Assembly (NCBI GenBank): GCA_001695595.3
Contig: MBPM02000094.1
Span: forward strand, 62,001-126,000
Reading direction: 5' to 3'
From: Plasmopara viticola
Taxonomy: Eukaryota; Oomycota; Peronosporomycetes; Peronosporales; Peronosporaceae
DNA: 64,000 nt
Part shown: positions 59,612 through 64,000 of the stretch, in pieces
Layout of the letters: each line of letters starts with the position of its first letter
Numbering within the stretch: position 1 is the stretch's first letter
Translations under genes and position numbers: made by a program
The notes under the pieces: generated by a model
What the model was told of the DNA's origin: nothing
What the model saw: only the letters and a program-made list of their open reading frames with translations
The model's database searches: none

Positions 59612-60172
59612 AGAATGAAGCCGAAAAGACAAGAGAAAAGCGCAAGCCCTATTTTGTGGCAATGACAGGAACGAATGACCTCGTGGTGCCCCTTGCTTGC
59701 GAGTGAAACGATCATGTAGTCTGTATTGTATTTGTATTGTATTACGTTATCGCGTTGCCAAGTTATGCACGTGCTAGGCTCAGTCTGGCTAGTCCACGGC
59801 ATAGAGTGGTGTCCGCATACGTCGGGTCTCGTTCGGCGGGCAGTGCAGCCAGCACCGAGGTCGTGAGGGTCTTCCATTATTTTGTCTAGCTCTGACTTGG
59901 TAAGAGCCCAAATGGCGCCCTGGTGCTGGAGACCGTCACGTCGAGGGTGAGACTCGTTAGAGACCTGCAGATGCCCGAGAGCACCTGCCCGAACGCGCGA
60001 GCATTTGGCCCCCGCGCTTGGAAGGAGGGCGTCGCCCCAACCTTTTCCCTGAACATAAAAAATGGTAAACAATATTATATGACCTGGCGTCGCATAAGTA
60101 TAAATAGTGATGGCTACTATTTCCGAGGAGAAATCCCGATTTCTTTATCCTACAAAACATTTTGATCCAATG
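59612..60172. other. Right-arm-specific insertion containing SINE copy 5
   Basis: The left arm reads GTCAAACAACAAAATG directly into CGCTCCAGCC. The right arm has about 560 bp between these two points, of which 327 bp are SINE copy 5. No terminal inverted repeats or clear target duplication were found for the whole insertion, so the rest may be original sequence deleted from the left arm. Confidence 0.55.
59723..60049 (-). repeat. SINE-like short retroposon, copy 5 (subfamily B)
   Basis: Full-length inverted copy, with the tail at the left. It shares AGACTGAGCC-type diagnostic bases with copy 4. No clear target duplication is visible. Confidence 0.85.
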
Positions 60173-60586
60173 GTGCTCGCTCCAGCCAAACGTAGATCTT
60201 TATTTTATGCTGCATGAGAGAGGGGCGGGCTGTTTAACGGAAAGAGGAGGCTGGTTAGCGGTTCCCTTTTTTTAGATATAAAGTGAACTTTTTTAGGTAA
60301 GCCCTGTGATGTAAATATCCGACTATTGCGTTCTAATCTACAATTAGCATCATCCTCGAGCCTATAATGGATAAAGGTAGTCAAAGCCTCAAATTTAAAA
60401 TTATCGTCTCTATTTCACCGACTTTTTTTGGAAAAGTACGAGGACGAAATGATGGTTACCTTTTTTTGAAAGTAGCTACGCGCCCAGCTCCAATTCTTCT
60501 GTCTCCAATCTCCGTCGCTCATCGGGCACGCATCGTAACACCAAGAGCATGCTCGAGTAAAGTGATATGACTTATTAGGGTCTCAG

Positions 60587-60811
60587 ATGCTGGAAGCTGA
60601 AGAAGCATCTTTACCAGGGAATAGATTTCGGAATCATTGGATGGCAAACTTGCAAAAGAAGCGATCAGCCGCAGCAGAAGGCACAGATGCACCGACTGGC
60701 AATGGAAATCCATCCGCTATAAGTGTGCAGCCTAATATCAGGTCACGTGGCAACAATAGAAGCAGCACAGTGAAAAAAAACAGTCGCGGGCGCAGTGCAA
60801 CTGAAATATAA
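60587..60811 (+). CDS. Small ORF upstream of effector D, unknown
   Basis: A 74-codon frame ends in a basic Ser/Asn-rich tail (NNRSSTVKKNSRGRSATEI). The left arm keeps the last ~50 codons, with several replacements (23970-24170, minus strand), but lacks the N-terminal part. Most likely it is the 3' end of a former neighbouring gene carried along in the duplication. No domain is recognised. Confidence 0.25.
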   Translation: MLEAEEASLPGNRFRNHWMANLQKKRSAAAEGTDAPTGNGNPSAISVQPNIRSRGNNRSSTVKKNSRGRSATEI

Positions 60812-60897
60812 AATTATTAAATTTTCGTCGAGCTTGCGTATGTGTACCCTCCTCGGAAAATTGCGTTAAATTAAAATTGGTGTCATTCTTGACGCAA

Positions 60898-60907
60898 ATA
60901 CCGGTAT
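60898..60907. promoter_or_regulatory. ATACCGGTAT palindrome upstream of effector D
   Basis: A perfect 10-bp palindrome ending 85 bp before the ATG, at the same distance as in gene A. An Inr-like TCATTCT lies at 60883-60889. A regulatory role is inference only. Confidence 0.35.
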
Positions 60908-60991
60908 ATCATGTGCCGAAACAAATCTTATAATTGCTATCTTGCAAAGCTTCAAATCAGCTCCGGTATTACTGATTTTGCAACCATCCCC

Positions 60992-63454
60992 ATGCGCGGC
61001 GCATATTACGTGGCTATTGCGCTTCTCATTGCAGCCAGCACCCGGACAGCTGCAAAGCCTGACCAGGCCAAGCCTCATCAAGCACTTGACAATGACTATA
61101 TGACGTCTGGCGGCACCGATGATAAGATGTTGCCGAGGCGAGTTTTTCGAGAAAATCCTGACCCAGAGGACAAGTTGACGGCCTACGCGAGCGATGAAGA
61201 GCGCATGGTGAACCGCTTCTCGAACGGTAACAGTATTGCAAAGGATTTGGAACGGACGATCATAAAAGCGGCTAATGTGTTGAGAGCGAATGGAGAAGAT
61301 GCAATTGCGAACGCTGCGAAGCCAATCAAAAATTTTAATCGATTGAAGCCTATGTTGGCGATGCAAAACAGCAAGCGCCAGCGCATTGGCCCGACGCTTA
61401 ACAAAATTGATGGACACGAACTGCATACTACGCCAAATCCAAAGAAGTCTTTGGTGTCATCCGCATCGGTAAAAAGACTGGGAAGAGATGAACCAAAACT
61501 TGCTGTCAATCCTGCTGAAAGACTGGTAAAAACGCAGCATGAGTACCGACCCGCACCTTCAGGATCCACTCCAACTAGCGCCGCCGCTGCTGATGGCCGG
61601 CGTAACAAGCAGCTGATCGCTCAGAAGGCATTAAATTTCGACAAGAACAGACGCCCTGACGAGGTAAAGATCCAAAACAAAAAGCGCCTACTCATCGACC
61701 CGAGGCCCAACAATGAGGGTGGACAAGTGCCACATGCTTCGCCAAATCCTAAAAGTTCTTTGGTGTCATCCGCGTCGGCAAAAAGTCTGGGAACAGATGA
61801 GCCAAGAGTCACTGTCAATACTGCTAAAAGAGCTGTAAAAATAACGCAGCACGACTACCGATCCGTACCTTCAGGCTCTTCTCCGACTAGCGCCGTCGCT
61901 CCTGATGGTCGACTTAACAAGCAGCCAATTGCTCGGAAAGAGGTCAAAGTCGACAAGCACAAACACCCTGACAAGGCGAAGATCAATTTAAAAAAGCGCG
62001 AGCGCATCGACTCGAAGCCTGACAATGAAGCTTTGACAAAATTAGATAAATCTTCGGTGTCATCCGCATTGGCAAAAAGACTGAAGAAAGATGAGCCAAG
62101 AGTCAATGTCGATACTGATGTTAGACCTGTAAAAAAAATGCAGCACCACTACCGGTCCGCACCTTCAGGCTCTTCTCCGACCAGCGCCGATGTTTCTGAT
62201 GGTCGGCTAAACAAGCAGCTGATCGCTCAGAAGGCAATAGATCTCGACAAGAACAAACGCCCTGATGAGGTGAAGATCAAAAACCAACAAGTCATCGACC
62301 CGACGCCTAAGAACGAGAACGGACAAGCACTGCGTGCTCCGCCAACTCCAGGTGAATCTTTGGTATCGGTGGTAAACAATGCACTGTTCGCATCGGCAGA
62401 GAGAAATGAGCCAAAAGTCACTGTCGATACTGTTACAAAACCTGTAAAAAAAACGCAGCACGACTATCGATCTGCACCTTCACACTCTTCTCTGACCAGC
62501 GCCGCCGTTTCTGACGGTCGACTTGACAAGCAGCTTATCCCTCGAAAGGGATTCGAGGTCGATGAGAACAAACACCCTGACAAGGTGGAGTTCAATATAA
62601 AAAAGCGCCAGCGCATCGACCCGAAGCCTCACAATGTGAATGGACACGAAGTGCATGCTACACCAGATCCAAGAAAAAATTCGGTGTCAGTGGCGGAAGA
62701 TGCGCCAGTGGTATTGGCAAAAAGGTTGAAGCCAAATGAGCCAACATTTATCATAAACAATGCCGATACTTTTTTAAAGCGACACGACTTCCACCCCGCA
62801 CGTTCAGCCTCTTTTCCGACTAGCGCCGCCGCTTTTGATGGTCGACTCAACGAGGAGCTGGTTACTGAAAAAGCGTTCAAGTTTGACCTCAATAAACACC
62901 CAGACGAGGTGGAAATTCATTCAGTCGAGCACCCTCTCCACTTGCGCAAAGGAAAAGAGAAAGCTGCGCATCCTGAGACGGTGAATGGTGGAAGCGTTCC
63001 CATTAATTGGAAGAAGTTTGCGAAAGGCCCCCACGTGCGGAAATCAGATAAGCTTACCGAAAAGGTAAAAAAGATCCACAAGGCCTTTCTTCAGGCTTTA
63101 AGTCTACCATTCCACCAGTATCCGGCGGAGACGATTGTGATGCTTCGCTTGGTCGAACGGGAAATAAGTTTGAGTCCAAACAACCTTCATGTTCTCAAAT
63201 CACTAAGGGATCTGGCGAAGGCACAGAAATTGCAAAGGCTAAAAACGTTGTTGGACTTAGATTTGGAAAAGTTGCTGGGGAAAGAAATGGCGGCACGGAA
63301 GAATGATGAGAAGGTGTTAAAGGATGCCTACATTGTGAAGTTGATGATCATGTACGAGTTATTTTATGACTTTTGTCATGGCAATCGGGATTTAGTCGGC
63401 GGTTTGCCAAAAAAAAGCCTTCGCCGTGATTGGGTCCTCAAGCTTTCAACTTGA
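60992..63454 (+). CDS. Secreted RxLR-like effector with five modules (gene D)
   Basis: This is an 820-residue paralogue of gene A on the other arm. The signal peptide is residues 1-21 and the start is at MRGAYYVAIALL. At the RxLR position it reads RVFR (50-53), so the canonical leucine is replaced, while DEER (68-71) is intact. After a half-module there are five DGRxNKQL units, against four in A. Inner units carry variants of the D-x-N-K-x-P-D-E stretch (DKNRRP, DKHKHP, DKNKRP, DENKHP). The last carries DLNKHP (632-637). Basic clusters KRQRI, KKRERID and KKRQRID suggest nuclear import. The helical C-domain ends [20 protein letters not shown]. Gene A has a DLNKYP module that D lacks, and D has two modules that A lacks, so the arrays were remodelled after duplication. 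The frame is fully open, so it is probably expressed. Whether RVFR still works in translocation is unknown. Confidence 0.87.
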   Translation: MRGAYYVAIALLIAASTRTAAKPDQAKPHQALDNDYMTSGGTDDKMLPRRVFRENPDPEDKLTAYASDEERMVNRFSNGNSIAKDLERTIIKAANVLRANGEDAIANAAKPIKNFNRLKPMLAMQNSKRQRIGPTLNKIDGHELHTTPNPKKSLVSSASVKRLGRDEPKLAVNPAERLVKTQHEYRPAPSGSTPTSAAAADGRRNKQLIAQKALNFDKNRRPDEVKIQNKKRLLIDPRPNNEGGQVPHASPNPKSSLVSSASAKSLGTDEPRVTVNTAKRAVKITQHDYRSVPSGSSPTSAVAPDGRLNKQPIARKEVKVDKHKHPDKAKINLKKRERIDSKPDNEALTKLDKSSVSSALAKRLKKDEPRVNVDTDVRPVKKMQHHYRSAPSGSSPTSADVSDGRLNKQLIAQKAIDLDKNKRPDEVKIKNQQVIDPTPKNENGQALRAPPTPGESLVSVVNNALFASAERNEPKVTVDTVTKPVKKTQHDYRSAPSHSSLTSAAVSDGRLDKQLIPRKGFEVDENKHPDKVEFNIKKRQRIDPKPHNVNGHEVHATPDPRKNSVSVAEDAPVVLAKRLKPNEPTFIINNADTFLKRHDFHPARSASFPTSAAAFDGRLNEELVTEKAFKFDLNKHPDEVEIHSVEHPLHLRKGKEKAAHPETVNGGSVPINWKKFAKGPHVRKSDKLTEKVKKIHKAFLQALSLPFHQYPAETIVMLRLVEREISLSPNNLHVLKSLRDLAKAQKLQRLKTLLDLDLEKLLGKEMAARKNDEKVLKDAYIVKLMIMYELFYDFCHGNRDLVGGLPKKSLRRDWVLKLST

Positions 63455-63567
63455 AGCATTACCATCGCGCTCCATTTTTTGATGACCAAGATTTGCTAAT
63501 CAGCATTAACTCTACACTAGTGCGGACCGAGTCCAGTCCAAAGACTAATTTAATTGATGCAATGTTT

Positions 63568-64000
63568 GATTCGAGTAACTCAGTAGTTTGTGACTCATTA
63601 TAACGTACCTTCTACCACAAAAGCTCGGTGATTCGGCACGACTTTTTATGCTTCTAGTCAAGCAACTTCGAGTTCAATACAAATTGAAATGAGTGTGGTC
63701 CACAGAAAAAACAACATAATTCAGATACGTTAATTCAAAGAGAGTTGTTGAAAGCTAGATTCATAATACAATTTAATGTGTGCAACATGAAAGTAGGCTC
63801 AATCATTACACCATAAGATTCACTAATAAAGCTTCATAAGTAGTATTGGTGATCTCGGCGCTGTTTGCGTAGTATCTTTATCGCTGTGGCGGTCGAATAA
63901 AAAATTGATATTATCAACTAATGCTAAGAGCGCATTTGCCGTGAAGTCGTTACGCTAAACCAGTAAAAAAAAAAAAAATGGACCCAGTGCGGTGGAAACG
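63568..64000. repeat. Flank of right arm; direct repeat copy 2
   Basis: After the end of the right arm, 63811-64000 is a diverged direct copy of 33388-33550 and may continue beyond the window. There is a run of 14 A near 63966. No gene is seen. Confidence 0.6.

Larger units (their letters stand above)
56978..63567. repeat. Right arm of the large inverted duplication
   Basis: Inverted homologue of 21523-27188 plus 33363-33400. It lacks the Gypsy element, showing the empty site with a single TGCTG (57009-57013). It carries an extra ~0.56-kb insertion at 59612-60172, and its effector gene is 96 residues longer. The end at 63567 is where similarity to the left arm stops (after GCAATGTTT). Confidence 0.85.

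Overview
The window looks like a repeat-rich, effector-bearing segment of an oomycete genome, most likely a downy mildew of the Plasmopara type. Three independent clues support this. (1) A family of large secreted proteins has a signal peptide, an RxLR-type motif and a dEER motif at the positions expected of oomycete effectors. (2) A gene with four tandem zinc knuckles belongs to the type usually labelled 'WRKY19-like' in oomycetes. (3) The LTRs of two unrelated retrotransposons carry close matches to the oomycete Inr-FPR core promoter. Plasmopara itself is inferred from the style of the effector N-termini and was not tested. I see no rRNA, tRNA, CRISPR array or housekeeping gene. Intergenic DNA is AT-rich and full of decayed elements.

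Layout. 1-1.5 kb: unannotatable DNA and a SINE-like repeat. 1.55-5.9 kb: an intact, young Ty1/Copia element with 145-bp LTRs in which I see no differences. 6.8-7.9 kb: a decayed GC-rich gene. 9.2-9.6 kb: a relic of the zinc-knuckle gene, whose intact copy lies at 11.16-11.88 kb. 13.9-17 kb: a Copia relic. 18-21.5 kb: a Gypsy relic. 21.5-27.2 kb: the left arm of a large inverted duplication, with effector gene A. 27.19-33.36 kb: a chromodomain Gypsy element inserted in that arm, with 412-bp LTRs, 5-bp target duplications and several reading-frame breaks. 33.4-36.3 kb: three SINE copies and a Copia gag relic. 36.5-41.4 kb: the effector cluster (gene B, a diverged RxLR relic, gene C and a truncated pseudogene). 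41.4-56 kb: mostly decayed DNA, with Copia and Gypsy relics, an effector relic at 47.2-47.6 kb and a strong hairpin at 54.5 kb. 56.4-57 kb: a zinc-knuckle pseudogene. 57-63.6 kb: the right arm of the inverted duplication, with effector gene D. The last ~190 bp repeat a segment found just after the Gypsy element.

The main biological story is the effector family. Proteins A, B, C and D share a signal peptide, tandem modules of about 100 residues, KRQRID-like basic clusters and a helical C-terminal domain. The last full module, which directly precedes the C-terminal domain, contains DLNKHP in A, B and D. C has the same hexapeptide in an inner module. DLNKHP fits the plant EAR co-repressor-recruiting consensus DLNxxP. 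The basic clusters suggest nuclear targeting, so a family of nuclear, co-repressor-hijacking effectors is a testable inference. Copies A and D sit on opposite arms of the inverted duplication and differ by module gain and loss. D and C have lost the canonical RxLR, so the cluster shows birth, module shuffling and decay in one place, shaped by retrotransposons.
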